Part shown: positions 8,697-16,687 of the stretch, piece after piece
How the letters are laid out: each line of letters opens with the position of its first letter
How positions within the stretch are numbered: position 1 is the first letter of the stretch
Assembly (NCBI RefSeq): GCF_008727875.1
Contig: NZ_VTWS01000008.1
Span: forward strand, 1-64,000
Reading direction: 5' to 3'
Source: Larkinella humicola
GTDB taxonomy: Bacteria; Bacteroidota; Bacteroidia; Cytophagales; Spirosomataceae
DNA length: 64,000 nt
The notes under the pieces: model-generated
Database searches by the model: none
What the model was told of the DNA's origin: nothing
The model's input: the letters and a program-made list of their open reading frames with translations, nothing else
Made by a program: the position numbers and the translations under genes

Positions 8697-9260
8697 TTAC
8701 TTGAGAGCATTCAGCGCGATGTTCAACCGCAACACATTCACTTTAGCCGGGCCAAAAAGTCCCAGGAGCGGCCCTTCGGTGTGGCTATCAACCAGTTGAT
8801 TCAATTTCTCGACGGCAATTCCGCGCACTTTGGCAATCCGGGCCACCTGAATTTTGGCTCCTTCGGGTGACAGATCCGGATCGAGACCGGAGCCGGAAGC
8901 CGTCACCAATTCGGCGGGAATATCCGCTTTCTGAACGCCGGGGTTGTGAACCAGAAACGTATCGATCCGCGCCTGAACGGTTTTCAGGTAATCCGGGTTG
9001 CTCGGGCCTTTGTTGGAACCCGCCGACCCGGCCGCGTTGTAGTCCACTGCCGACGGGCGGCTGTTGAAATACCGGTCTTCCGTAAACGACTGACCAATCC
9101 GGGAATATCCGACCACTTTTCCGTTGACGACAACGGTTTCACCCTGGCCACCGCCGGGTGTTAAGCGGGAAATACCGGCTACTAACAGAGGATAAATGAC
9201 CGCTAACAAAACCAGCATAACGAGGGTCAGTCGAAGGGCCGGGACGAGATGAGTTTTCAT
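8697..9260 (-). CDS. kdpC: Potassium-transporting ATPase subunit C
   Basis: A 187-aa protein with one N-terminal membrane helix (about 8-30) and a periplasmic domain containing the family blocks VVGYSRIGQSF, YFNSRPSA and NPDYL, plus the C-terminal LGLFGPAKVNVLRLNIALN. It is the Kdp subunit that stabilises KdpA-KdpB and raises K+ affinity. The gene begins 12 bases after kdpB stops, in the usual kdpABC order. Confidence 0.96.
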   Translation of the reverse strand: MKTHLVPALRLTLVMLVLLAVIYPLLVAGISRLTPGGGQGETVVVNGKVVGYSRIGQSFTEDRYFNSRPSAVDYNAAGSAGSNKGPSNPDYLKTVQARIDTFLVHNPGVQKADIPAELVTASGSGLDPDLSPEGAKIQVARIAKVRGIAVEKLNQLVDSHTEGPLLGLFGPAKVNVLRLNIALNALK

Positions 9261-9272
9261 TTTTGTGTTTGA

Positions 9273-11336
9273 TTAGACGAATAAACCGACGACTAAATCC
9301 AAAGCTTTGATGCCGATAAACGGCGCGACAAGTCCGCCAAAACCGTAGATGAACAGATTCCGGCGGAGCAGCGCACTGGCCCCAATCGGTTTGTATTCGA
9401 CGCCCCGCAGCGCGAGCGGAATCAGCATCGGAATGATGATGGCGTTGAAAATAACCGCCGACAGAATGGCCGACTCCGCGCTGTGCAACCGCATGATGTT
9501 CAGGCTTTGCAGGGCCGGTATCGAAACCGTAAACAAGGCCGGAACGATGGCGAAATACTTGGCGACGTCGTTGGCAATCGAAAAGGTTGTCAGCGTTCCG
9601 CGGGTGATCAGGAGCTGTTTGCCAATCTCCACAACCTCGATCAGCTTCGTCGGGTCGTTGTCCAGATCGACCATGTTCCCGGCTTCTTTGGCGGCTTGGG
9701 TTCCGCTGTTCATGGCCACGCCTACATCGGCCTGGGCCAGGGCCGGAGCGTCGTTGGTGCCGTCACCCATCATGGCCACCAGCTTACCGCCGGTTTGCTC
9801 ATTGCGGATGTAGTTCATTTTATCTTCCGGTTTGGCCTCGGCGATGTAATCATCGACCCCGGCTTTTTCGGCGATAAACTTGGCCGTCAATGGGTTATCA
9901 CCCGTCACCATGACGGTTTTGACCCCCATTTTCCGCAACCGGTCGAAGCGTTCGGCAATACCGGGTTTGATGATATCCTGCAACTCGATGACGCCCATGA
10001 CGCTATCGTTTTGGGAGACCACCAGGGGTGTTCCGCCGTTTGCGGCAATCTTTTTGGCCTGTTCTTCAGTTTCTTCCGGGAACGCATGACCCGCGCGTTT
10101 GACCATCGTCCGAATGGAATCCGTCGCGCCTTTGCGAATCCGAACCAGGCCGTTGCTGCGGTCGGGCAGGTCGATTCCCGACGAACGGGTTTCGGCGGTA
10201 AACTTGATTAGCGTTGCGCCGGTCGTACTCAGATTTCGTGTGACATCGGTTCCGGCCAGTTCCACAATCGACTTGCCTTCCGGCGTTTCATCGGCCAGCG
10301 AACTCAGCGCGCTGGACCGGATCATATCGGTTTTGGAGACGCCCGGCGCGGGGTAAAAGTGGGTGGCTTTCCGGTTTCCAATGGTGATCGTTCCGGTTTT
10401 ATCCAGCAGCAGCGTATCGATGTCGCCCGCCGTTTCGACGGCCCGGCCCGACTTGGCAATCACGTTAGCCCGCAGCGCCCGGTCCATCCCGGCAATGCCG
10501 ATGGCCGACAGCAAACCGCCGATCGTTGTCGGAATCAGACAGACAAACAGCGAAATCAGAGCCGCAATCGTGATGGGTGTGTTGGCGTAGTCGGCAAACG
10601 GTTTCAGGGCCACGCAGACGATGATGAAAATCAGCGTAAAACCGGCCAGCAGAATCGTCAGCGCAATTTCATTCGGCGTTTTCTGGCGACTGGCTCCTTC
10701 CACCAATGCAATCATTTTGTCCAGAAACGATTCGCCGGGTTGGGTGGTCACCTGCACTTTAATCCGGTCCGACAGCACTTTGGTACCGCCCGTGACGGAG
10801 GATTTATCGCCCCCCGCTTCACGAATCACCGGCGCCGATTCGCCCGTGATGGCCGACTCGTCGATGGTAGCCAGGCCTTCGATGATCTCGCCGTCGGAGG
10901 GAATAATATCGCCGGTTTCGCAGACGAACACATCCCCTCTCACGAGTTGTGACGACGGAATGGTCTGGACTTCATTGACCTGCTTATTCCCCACGGCCCG
11001 GATCACTTTGGCGGGGGTTTCCTGCCGGGTTTTCCGCAGCGATTCGGCCTGCGCTTTCCCCCGCGCTTCAGCAATGGCTTCGGCGAAGTTGGCGAACAGG
11101 ACGGTGATCAGCAGAATCAGGGTGATAACCAGATTGTAACCCAGTGTCCCCTGCGACGTATCGCCCGACAAGGCAATGTATGCCGTGACCAGCACCATGA
11201 TCAGCGTGCCGATTTCGACCGTAAACATGACCGGGTTCTTGATCAGAACCGCCGGATTTAACTTGATAAACGACTCCCGAATGGCTTTTCCAACGAGCTC
11301 GCGCTGGAAGAGGGAGGATTGTTTTGGCTGTGCCAT
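9273..11336 (-). CDS. kdpB: Potassium-transporting P-type ATPase subunit B
   Basis: A 687-aa P-type ATPase, full length for KdpB. The phosphorylation site is D312-K-T-G-T, the actuator loop is T164-G-E-S, and the hinge [10 protein letters not shown] and [12 protein letters not shown] motifs are present. It hydrolyses ATP to drive K+ import through KdpA in the inner membrane. In other bacteria kdpB follows kdpA within a few bases; here 690 bp carrying a toxin-antitoxin module on the opposite strand separates them. kdpB may therefore need read-through from kdpA or its own promoter. Confidence 0.97.
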   Translation of the reverse strand: MAQPKQSSLFQRELVGKAIRESFIKLNPAVLIKNPVMFTVEIGTLIMVLVTAYIALSGDTSQGTLGYNLVITLILLITVLFANFAEAIAEARGKAQAESLRKTRQETPAKVIRAVGNKQVNEVQTIPSSQLVRGDVFVCETGDIIPSDGEIIEGLATIDESAITGESAPVIREAGGDKSSVTGGTKVLSDRIKVQVTTQPGESFLDKMIALVEGASRQKTPNEIALTILLAGFTLIFIIVCVALKPFADYANTPITIAALISLFVCLIPTTIGGLLSAIGIAGMDRALRANVIAKSGRAVETAGDIDTLLLDKTGTITIGNRKATHFYPAPGVSKTDMIRSSALSSLADETPEGKSIVELAGTDVTRNLSTTGATLIKFTAETRSSGIDLPDRSNGLVRIRKGATDSIRTMVKRAGHAFPEETEEQAKKIAANGGTPLVVSQNDSVMGVIELQDIIKPGIAERFDRLRKMGVKTVMVTGDNPLTAKFIAEKAGVDDYIAEAKPEDKMNYIRNEQTGGKLVAMMGDGTNDAPALAQADVGVAMNSGTQAAKEAGNMVDLDNDPTKLIEVVEIGKQLLITRGTLTTFSIANDVAKYFAIVPALFTVSIPALQSLNIMRLHSAESAILSAVIFNAIIIPMLIPLALRGVEYKPIGASALLRRNLFIYGFGGLVAPFIGIKALDLVVGLFV

Positions 11337-11349
11337 AATGTTATCTTTG
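11318..11349 (+). promoter_or_regulatory. Predicted promoter of the antitoxin gene
   Basis: TATCTTTG at 11342-11349 matches the Bacteroidota -7 consensus TAnnTTTG exactly, and TTG at 11319-11321 lies 20 bases upstream in the -33 position. Transcription would begin near 11356. This favours the second in-frame ATG (11368) as translation start of the antitoxin, unless the mRNA is leaderless. The upstream box lies inside the first codons of kdpB on the other strand. Confidence 0.5.
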
Positions 11350-11367
11350 AAAAAAATGTCTTGTGTT

Positions 11368-11685
11368 ATGGTTGCATCGTCGAATCAGTCTGTTCTGGAA
11401 AAAGTCGTTCATGCTTTTGGTTATCGGAGCACGGAAGACTTTGTTCGTATTGAAATCCGAAATTTGCTGCAACAAAAAATCGCCTATTACCAAAGCCGGA
11501 TCGACGTTTATGAACAGAAGTACGGAATGAACTTCAGTGAATTCCGCCGTCGCGTTGTTGATCAATCGGATCCGGTTTTATCCAAATTCGGTATCATTGA
11601 GAAAGAGGATGATGACAATGATTGGGATGATTCTATTGACTTTGTTACTGATTATACCGACTATCTCCAGCAGATTCATCCATGA
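11368..11685 (+). CDS. Putative antitoxin of a TumE/DUF6516-type module
   Basis: A 105-aa acidic protein (start M-V-A-S-S; an ATG four codons earlier at 11356 is also in frame). The N-terminal 40 residues read like a small helical DNA-binding or dimerisation domain ([22 protein letters not shown]). They are followed by a coiled region [21 protein letters not shown] and an acidic tail [11 protein letters not shown]. Its stop overlaps the start of the next gene (ATGA at 11682-11685), the usual antitoxin-toxin arrangement. Identification as an antitoxin rests on that partner and on the small size; no exact family is recognised for this protein itself. Confidence 0.6.
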   Translation: MVASSNQSVLEKVVHAFGYRSTEDFVRIEIRNLLQQKIAYYQSRIDVYEQKYGMNFSEFRRRVVDQSDPVLSKFGIIEKEDDDNDWDDSIDFVTDYTDYLQQIHP

Positions 11686-12039
11686 TTGAAGTCATTGAAC
11701 GGTTCCAATCCATTATTATTAATTATCAGCATACTGTAGAGAATAGCCCTGGAACCAAATCTGTCGAACGATGATGTCAGATTGTTTTCGTCGATAATTC
11801 CCGTCTTGTCGCTTACGAATCGCGCAAGGAGGACAAATTTAAATACGGTTATCAGTGGATGACTGTCGACAATCAGACCATTATTCGTTGGGACAACACT
11901 CCTCATTTTCCGGAATTTGAAACCCATCCTTTTCATCGCCATCTAGGTTCCGATGAAGCTCCCGAAGCTTTTCCAGCCATTGCATTTGCCGATGTTTTGC
12001 AATTCATCATGGCCAGCATCGATGCATCACCGCAGTGAA
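11682..12039 (+). pseudogene. Broken TumE/DUF6516-family toxin gene
   Basis: Translation from ATG 11682 gives 30 codons, then an in-frame TGA at 11772-11774. Without interruption the same frame continues CQIVFVDNSRLVAYES and later IIRWDNTPHFPEFETHPFHRH, the DxxPHxP and HxH core typical of DUF6516 (TumE-like) toxins. A second lesion, one extra C at about 12000, shifts the C-terminal IMASIDAS segment out of frame. The sequence around the stop (CGATGATGT) would be explained by a 3-base duplication. Two lesions make sequencing error less likely, and the toxin is probably inactive. The 3' end overlaps the kdpA stop on the other strand. Confidence 0.7.
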
Positions 12040-13742
12040 AAATATTCCGCCAGCGGCCCCAGCGCCAAGGCCGGGAAGAACGACAGTGCGGTGATGATGA
12101 AAATAACCGCGAAAATCATCAGACCAAACGTAGCCGTATCGACCGGCAAGGTTCCCGACGATTCGGGGACGTACTTCTTCTTCGCCAGCAAACCGGCAAT
12201 CGCGACGGGACCGATGATCGGTAAAAACCGCCCCAGCAACAGCACAATTCCCGTTGAATAATTCCAGAAAAAGTTGTTGTCGCCCAGCCCTTCGAAGCCC
12301 GAACCGTTGTTGGCATTGGCCGACGTGAATTCGTAGAGAATCTCCGAAAAACCGTGAAAGCCAGGGTTGTTGAGCCAGGCCGAGGGCTGAACGGCCCATT
12401 CAGCCGCGCCATACTTCATAAAAATCCAGGCTCCCAATGCTGTTCCGCCTTTCACCAGCAGCGCGCTCATCAGGGCCACGATGGAGGCAATCTTGATCTC
12501 CCGCGCTTCGACCTTCCGGCCAAACAATTCGGGCGTCCGGCCCACCATTAGTCCCGACACGAAAACGGCAATGATCAGGAAGTAGTAGAAGTTGAGCAAA
12601 CCCGCTCCCACCCCGCCATAAAACGCGTTCACCATCATGCCCAGCAGTTGCATCGCCCCCGAAAGCGCCATCGAACTGTCGTGCATCGAATTGACTGAAC
12701 CGGTGGAAATGATCGTGGTCACGATGCTCCAGTAGCCTGACGCCAGCGCGCCAAACCGGACGTCCTTGCCTTCCATCGCGCCCGTCAGTTGCGAGATGCC
12801 CATCCGGGCAATGGCCGGGTTGCCGCCCAGTTCCGAACTGATCGTGGGAATCAGCAGACCGAGCATCCCGATCGTCATGACGCTGTAGACGACCCAGGCA
12901 AATTTCCGGCGGTTGATGTAGAACCCCATTGCAAAAATCATCGCAATCGGAATCAGCACCTGCGCGATCATTTCGACCATATTGGTCAGGTAGTTGGGGT
13001 TTTCCAGTGGGTGCGCCGAGTTGGCGCCGAAATAACCACCCCCGTTGGTTCCCAGGTGTTTGATGGCAATAAAACCGGCGGCCGGCCCCCGCGAAACATT
13101 TACGGTATCGCCCTGCAAGGTAACGATGGTGTCTTTTCCGTCGAACGAAGCCGGGGTGCCGTTGAACGCCAGAATCAGGGCGACAACCAGCGATCCCGGC
13201 AACAATAACCGGGTGATGGCTTTCGTAAAGAGGACGTAAAAGTTGCCGACGGTTTCGACGCTTTGGGGCATGAACGAACGAAACAGCAGAACCGCTGCGG
13301 CTATTCCGGTGGCCGCCGAAACAAACATCAGGAACATCATCACACCCAACTGCGTCAGATACGTCGCGCCCGACTCCCCCGAATAGTGTTGCAAGTCGCA
13401 GTTCACCAGGAAACTAATGGCGGTGTTAAAGGCCAGATCCGGAGTTTGCGAGGGGTTGCCGTCGGGATTGAGTGGCAGACTGCCCTGGTTCAGCAGCAAC
13501 ACAAAAGCGTACACCAGCCAGACGGCGTTGATGGTCAGCAGGGCCACCAGATTTTCCTTCCAGTTCATGTCCCGATGGGGGTTGATGCCACCCAACCGGT
13601 AAATCAAACGCTCCAGCGGAGCCATAAAATCGAACGCATTGGGTTCGCCTTTAAATACGTTAGCAAGATACTTGCCGAGCGGAATGGCCAGCAGGACCGT
13701 CAGTCCGTACATGACCACTACACCGATCCATTCTGTTGACAT
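12027..13742 (-). CDS. kdpA: Potassium-transporting ATPase subunit A
   Basis: A 571-aa polytopic membrane protein of the SKT potassium-channel superfamily, full length. It has about ten hydrophobic helices and conserved blocks near the K+ filter loops, for example FNTAISFLVNCDLQHYSG, HLGTNGGGYFGANSAHPLENP and SANANNGSGFEG. It binds and conducts K+ in the KdpFABC complex. Start MSTEWIGVVV is 12 bases after the kdpF stop. Downstream the operon is interrupted by the antisense toxin-antitoxin pair before kdpB. Confidence 0.97.
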   Translation of the reverse strand: MSTEWIGVVVMYGLTVLLAIPLGKYLANVFKGEPNAFDFMAPLERLIYRLGGINPHRDMNWKENLVALLTINAVWLVYAFVLLLNQGSLPLNPDGNPSQTPDLAFNTAISFLVNCDLQHYSGESGATYLTQLGVMMFLMFVSAATGIAAAVLLFRSFMPQSVETVGNFYVLFTKAITRLLLPGSLVVALILAFNGTPASFDGKDTIVTLQGDTVNVSRGPAAGFIAIKHLGTNGGGYFGANSAHPLENPNYLTNMVEMIAQVLIPIAMIFAMGFYINRRKFAWVVYSVMTIGMLGLLIPTISSELGGNPAIARMGISQLTGAMEGKDVRFGALASGYWSIVTTIISTGSVNSMHDSSMALSGAMQLLGMMVNAFYGGVGAGLLNFYYFLIIAVFVSGLMVGRTPELFGRKVEAREIKIASIVALMSALLVKGGTALGAWIFMKYGAAEWAVQPSAWLNNPGFHGFSEILYEFTSANANNGSGFEGLGDNNFFWNYSTGIVLLLGRFLPIIGPVAIAGLLAKKKYVPESSGTLPVDTATFGLMIFAVIFIITALSFFPALALGPLAEYFSLR

Positions 13743-13754
13743 GGTTGTATGGGG

Positions 13755-13835
13755 TTAAAATTTTTCCGGTTTCATCAGCACGTACAGCATGTACGCGAAA
13801 ACCAGCAGAGCGACGATAAAAACAAGCGTGATCAT
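13755..13835 (-). CDS. kdpF: KdpF, small subunit of the Kdp ATPase
   Basis: A 26-aa single-helix peptide reading MITLVFIVALLVFAYMLYVL followed by a short charged tail MKPEKF. Length, the tail and the position directly upstream of kdpA identify it as KdpF, which stabilises the complex in the membrane. Confidence 0.85.
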   Translation of the reverse strand: MITLVFIVALLVFAYMLYVLMKPEKF

Positions 13836-13844
13836 GGGGTACGA

Positions 13845-13931
13845 TTAGATTTTTTCAAACCATTCGATGGTTTTGTAAAAAATAACAAAGCTCAGGAGTG
13901 CGGTACCGACGAGCAAAAGAAGCGTGGCCAT
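13845..13931 (-). CDS. 28-aa membrane peptide at the head of the kdp operon
   Basis: An ATG-started frame of 28 codons reading MATLLLLVGTALLSFVIFYK followed by TIEWFEKI. It is one hydrophobic helix with a charged C-terminal end, stopping 9 bases before kdpF. Its design mirrors KdpF but the sequence differs. It may be a second small subunit or a leader peptide for the operon. No characterised family is recognised. Confidence 0.55.
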   Translation of the reverse strand: MATLLLLVGTALLSFVIFYKTIEWFEKI

Positions 13932-14209
13932 GCGTTGATTAGTTAGTGTTGCTAATCTGTTGGCAAAAAGGTATCCGTGTGGCTTATACTAGAGCCATCA
14001 TGATATAAAAACCTGTATAACAGACACTTATCCTCTACAAATATTTTACAGCGTAGAAGAGAGCAAATAAAACCCTACCAAAATGGTGTGATTATTTTTC
14101 AGAATGGGAAGGAATGCAATGCGATGGTTCGGGGAAAACCGGGATTCGATGAAGCAGAATTTGATGACAGAAGTCAAATGAAGTAGGCATCCTTAATTAC
14201 AGGATATCA
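13932..14209. other. Intergenic region upstream of the kdp operon
   Basis: About 280 bases between the kdp operon start and the terminator of the sugar operon, with both transcription units on the minus strand. It must hold the kdp promoter. TACCTTTTTG read on the minus strand at about 13960-13971 resembles a -7 box but with shifted spacing, so no firm promoter is called. No ORF or RNA gene was seen. Confidence 0.4.
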
Positions 14210-14248
14210 TTCAGGCAAATTTTTCACCTTTCGAAAAATTTGCCTGAA
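14210..14248 (-). terminator. Hairpin at the 3' end of the sugar operon
   Basis: A perfect 16-bp stem: 14210-14225 (TTCAGGCAAATTTTTC) pairs with 14233-14248 around a 7-base loop. It lies 25 bases beyond the mutarotase stop. The stem itself contains the A/T runs, so it resembles an intrinsic terminator although no separate U-tract follows. Confidence 0.6.
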
Positions 14249-14273
14249 TAAAAGGACGCGGTAAACGGTTTAA

Positions 14274-14615
14274 TTATTTCTCAAACTGAAAAATCTGATC
14301 CATTAAAATCCACTTCTGGCCTTCCTGGGCCCAGGGCAGCGGCTCCTGAAATTTCCACATCAGCTCCTCCCACCGTTGAACGTGCGGGTTGACCGCATCC
14401 AGCGCGGCTTTCTTTTCGAAGGTAAAATCGTCATCGGTTTCCAGAATCATGACCATGCGGTTTCCGGTGCGGTAAATTTGCAGGTCCAGAATGCCGGATG
14501 CGAGGTCATTCGCCCGAACTTCCGCCCAGCCGCTGCCTTTGGCGTGCCACTGTTCGTATTCGGCGATCAATTCGGGGTCATCTTTCAGGTCGAGGGCGAG
14601 GCAGAATCGTTGCAT
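14274..14615 (-). CDS. L-rhamnose/L-fucose mutarotase family protein (DUF718)
   Basis: A 113-aa protein of the RhaM/FucU-like alpha-beta barrel family (DUF718), which interconverts alpha and beta anomers of 6-deoxy sugars. It starts with the family pattern MQRFCLALDL-DDPELIAEYEQWH and contains the GILDLQIYRTGNRMVMILET strand region and W-EELMWKFQEPLPWA. Full length. It is the last gene of the sugar operon, separated from the isomerase by a nested inverted repeat. Mutarotation before dehydrogenation to a lactone would fit a non-phosphorylating 6-deoxyhexose or L-galactose pathway. Confidence 0.85.
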   Translation of the reverse strand: MQRFCLALDLKDDPELIAEYEQWHAKGSGWAEVRANDLASGILDLQIYRTGNRMVMILETDDDFTFEKKAALDAVNPHVQRWEELMWKFQEPLPWAQEGQKWILMDQIFQFEK

Positions 14616-14655
14616 GGTTTTTAGATTGGGCTGTCCTGGATGCTGGATCGGGCAA

Positions 14656-14801
14656 CCCCGGATTTCATCCGGGGTTATCCACAGATCAGCCCTTTGGGCT
14701 TTGTTTATACCGTTATCGATAGAATTCGTTCAAAAATACTCATTCTTCCGCCTACAAGCCCGAAGGGCTGATCTGTGGATAACCCCGGATGTAATCCGGG
14801 G
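14656..14801. repeat. Nested inverted repeat (46-bp arms) inside the sugar operon
   Basis: Bases 14656-14701 pair with 14756-14801 with two mismatches around a 54-base loop. Each arm carries an inner palindrome (CCCCGGAT...ATCCGGGG) next to TTATCCACAGATCAGCCC. This hairpin-in-hairpin design is typical of REP/BIME elements. It lies between the isomerase and mutarotase genes, where it could stabilise upstream mRNA or reduce expression of the mutarotase. Confidence 0.8.
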
Positions 14802-14837
14802 CTCAGCGGATGGTACCCGGGGCTCCCCAGCGATCCA

Positions 14838-15650
14838 CTAGCCGAAATACTGCTTAAACGCTGCAATCGTTTGCTTGGCGGCTTCATCGGGATCAGGCCA
14901 CGGAAACGCTTCAGCGGAAATATACCCCTGATAATCCATTTCTTTTAGAGCCGCTGCGACATCGGTCAGGGCCGTATGGCCACATCCGATCGGCCGGCGG
15001 TTGCTGTCGGCAAAATGGACGTGGCCGGTGTACGAACCAGCCGACCGGATGCTATCGGCCAGCGACACTTCTTCGATGTTCATGTGGAAGAGATCAGCCA
15101 GCAGCACCACGTGCCGGGCTTCCAGGGATTTCAGGAAGGTAACGCCGTCTTCCAGCCGGTTGATCAGGTTGGTTTCGTAGCGGTTCAGCGGTTCGTAAAT
15201 CAAGTTGACGCCTTGCTCCTCCGCCCGTTTTCCCAGGATGTTCACCCCTTCGGCCAGCCAGTCCAGTGCCTGTTCTTTTTCAACACCCGGAACCGCGTTG
15301 CCCTGCATCGATCCGATAATGGCCGGGGCGCCAAAGCGGGCACCAAAGGTTATCATGTCCGAAATAAACGCGACGGCCCGGGATCGAACCGCCGGATCGG
15401 GGTCGGTCAATGTCAGGCCGTGCAGCACTTTCCCGGCTCCGGTGCCGACGGCGGCAATGTCCAGCCCAAACTGATTGCTCAGGGCCATCAGCCGGTCGAT
15501 GCTGACGGCATCCGCCGAAGGTGTGAACAGTTCGACGGCATCAAATCCCAGATCTGCGGCTTTGGCCATGCTGGTCGATAAATCGTGCCAGTAAATCCAG
15601 GGGCCGGTTTGGATCGACGGAACCAGGGCAATGGTGACGCAGGATTTCAT
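14838..15650 (-). CDS. Xylose-isomerase-like TIM-barrel sugar isomerase/epimerase
   Basis: A 270-aa protein of the AP-endonuclease-2/xylose isomerase-like TIM-barrel superfamily. Metal-ligand positions are visible as LIYEPLNRYE, LLADLFHMNIEE, GHVHFADSNRRPIGCGH and YISAEAFPWPDP. These match sugar epimerases of the D-tagatose/D-allulose 3-epimerase and IolE/IolI-like type. The start is the ATG whose first base is the last base of the dehydrogenase stop (TGATG), giving coupled translation. It probably isomerises the keto-sugar made by the dehydrogenases of this operon; the exact sugar is not determinable. Confidence 0.8.
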   Translation of the reverse strand: MKSCVTIALVPSIQTGPWIYWHDLSTSMAKAADLGFDAVELFTPSADAVSIDRLMALSNQFGLDIAAVGTGAGKVLHGLTLTDPDPAVRSRAVAFISDMITFGARFGAPAIIGSMQGNAVPGVEKEQALDWLAEGVNILGKRAEEQGVNLIYEPLNRYETNLINRLEDGVTFLKSLEARHVVLLADLFHMNIEEVSLADSIRSAGSYTGHVHFADSNRRPIGCGHTALTDVAAALKEMDYQGYISAEAFPWPDPDEAAKQTIAAFKQYFG

Positions 15651-16687
15651 CAATTCACACTGTTATCAAAATCAACCATAATTTTCGTAATTGGACCCGG
15701 ATTTTCCGACCAGTCGGCCAGGGCAGCACCGGCTTCGTCCAGCGACACCACCCGGCTGATGACGGCATCGACCGGAAATTTACCCGCTTCCAGGTATTCG
15801 ATCACATCCGGAAAATCGCCAAGGCAATTGCGCGAACCCAGAATCTCAATTTCTTTGCGAACAAACGTTCCGGTGTTGTAATCGACCGGTTTTTTGGCGT
15901 AGCCGATGTACACGACTCGCCCGGTGTAGGCCACTTCGTCCACGGCCGCACGATACGTCATCGCATTGCCCACGGCCTCGATGATCACGTCGGGCCCATC
16001 GCCGTCCGTGATTTCCAGCAACGCTTCGTGCAAATCGACCTTCGTGGTGTTGATCGCGTGGGCCGCACCGGCCAGTTTTGCAATCTGCATTTTGGAATCG
16101 TCGATGTCGATGGCAATCACTTCGGCGCCCCGATGCACGGAAGACGCAATGGCGCCCATTCCGACGATGCCGCAACCGATCACGGCGACTTTCTCACCCG
16201 CCGAAACCCGCCCCCGCGCGGCCGCATGAAAACCGACCGTCAGCGGCTCCACCAACGCCAGTTCCCTGACCGACAAGCTCGAAGACGAATGCAGCTTCTG
16301 ATAGGGCATGCTGATAAAGCGGGTCATGGCCCCCGGACGACGGACGCCCATCGTCTTGTTATCCTGGCAGGCATTCGGCCGGCCTTTCCGGCACGAAACG
16401 CAGTGCCCACAATTCAGATACGGATTGAGCGTCACGTTCATGCCCGGTTTGAATGCGTCGGGAACCTGGTTGCCGGTTTCCAGAATGGTGGCCCCCACTT
16501 CATGGCCCAGGACATTCGGGTATTCCTGCAATTCAAACAACCCGCGAAAACCGTTCAGGTCTCCCCCGCAAAAACCGACCATATTGACCTGTAAAAGAAC
16601 GTCTTCCGGTCCAAAATCCGGTATTTCAATGGTCCGAACTTCGGTTTTTCCGGGTTCCACCAGCACCAGGGCGCGTTGATTAGTCAT
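15650..16687 (-). CDS. Zinc-dependent medium-chain alcohol/polyol dehydrogenase
   Basis: A 345-aa MDR-family enzyme. Catalytic zinc ligands are C40 (GFCGGD) and the GHE box (VLGHEVGATI). The structural zinc lobe has four Cys in LNCGHCVSCRKGRPNAC, and the Rossmann fold carries VAVIGCGIVGMGA. It resembles sorbitol/L-iditol and L-threonine dehydrogenases. The start MTNQRALVL was chosen because the reading frame upstream lies inside the aldo/keto reductase gene; the chosen ATG overlaps that stop by 8 bases. It probably oxidises a sugar or polyol hydroxyl with NAD+ in the same pathway as its neighbours. Confidence 0.85.
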   Translation of the reverse strand: MTNQRALVLVEPGKTEVRTIEIPDFGPEDVLLQVNMVGFCGGDLNGFRGLFELQEYPNVLGHEVGATILETGNQVPDAFKPGMNVTLNPYLNCGHCVSCRKGRPNACQDNKTMGVRRPGAMTRFISMPYQKLHSSSSLSVRELALVEPLTVGFHAAARGRVSAGEKVAVIGCGIVGMGAIASSVHRGAEVIAIDIDDSKMQIAKLAGAAHAINTTKVDLHEALLEITDGDGPDVIIEAVGNAMTYRAAVDEVAYTGRVVYIGYAKKPVDYNTGTFVRKEIEILGSRNCLGDFPDVIEYLEAGKFPVDAVISRVVSLDEAGAALADWSENPGPITKIMVDFDNSVN

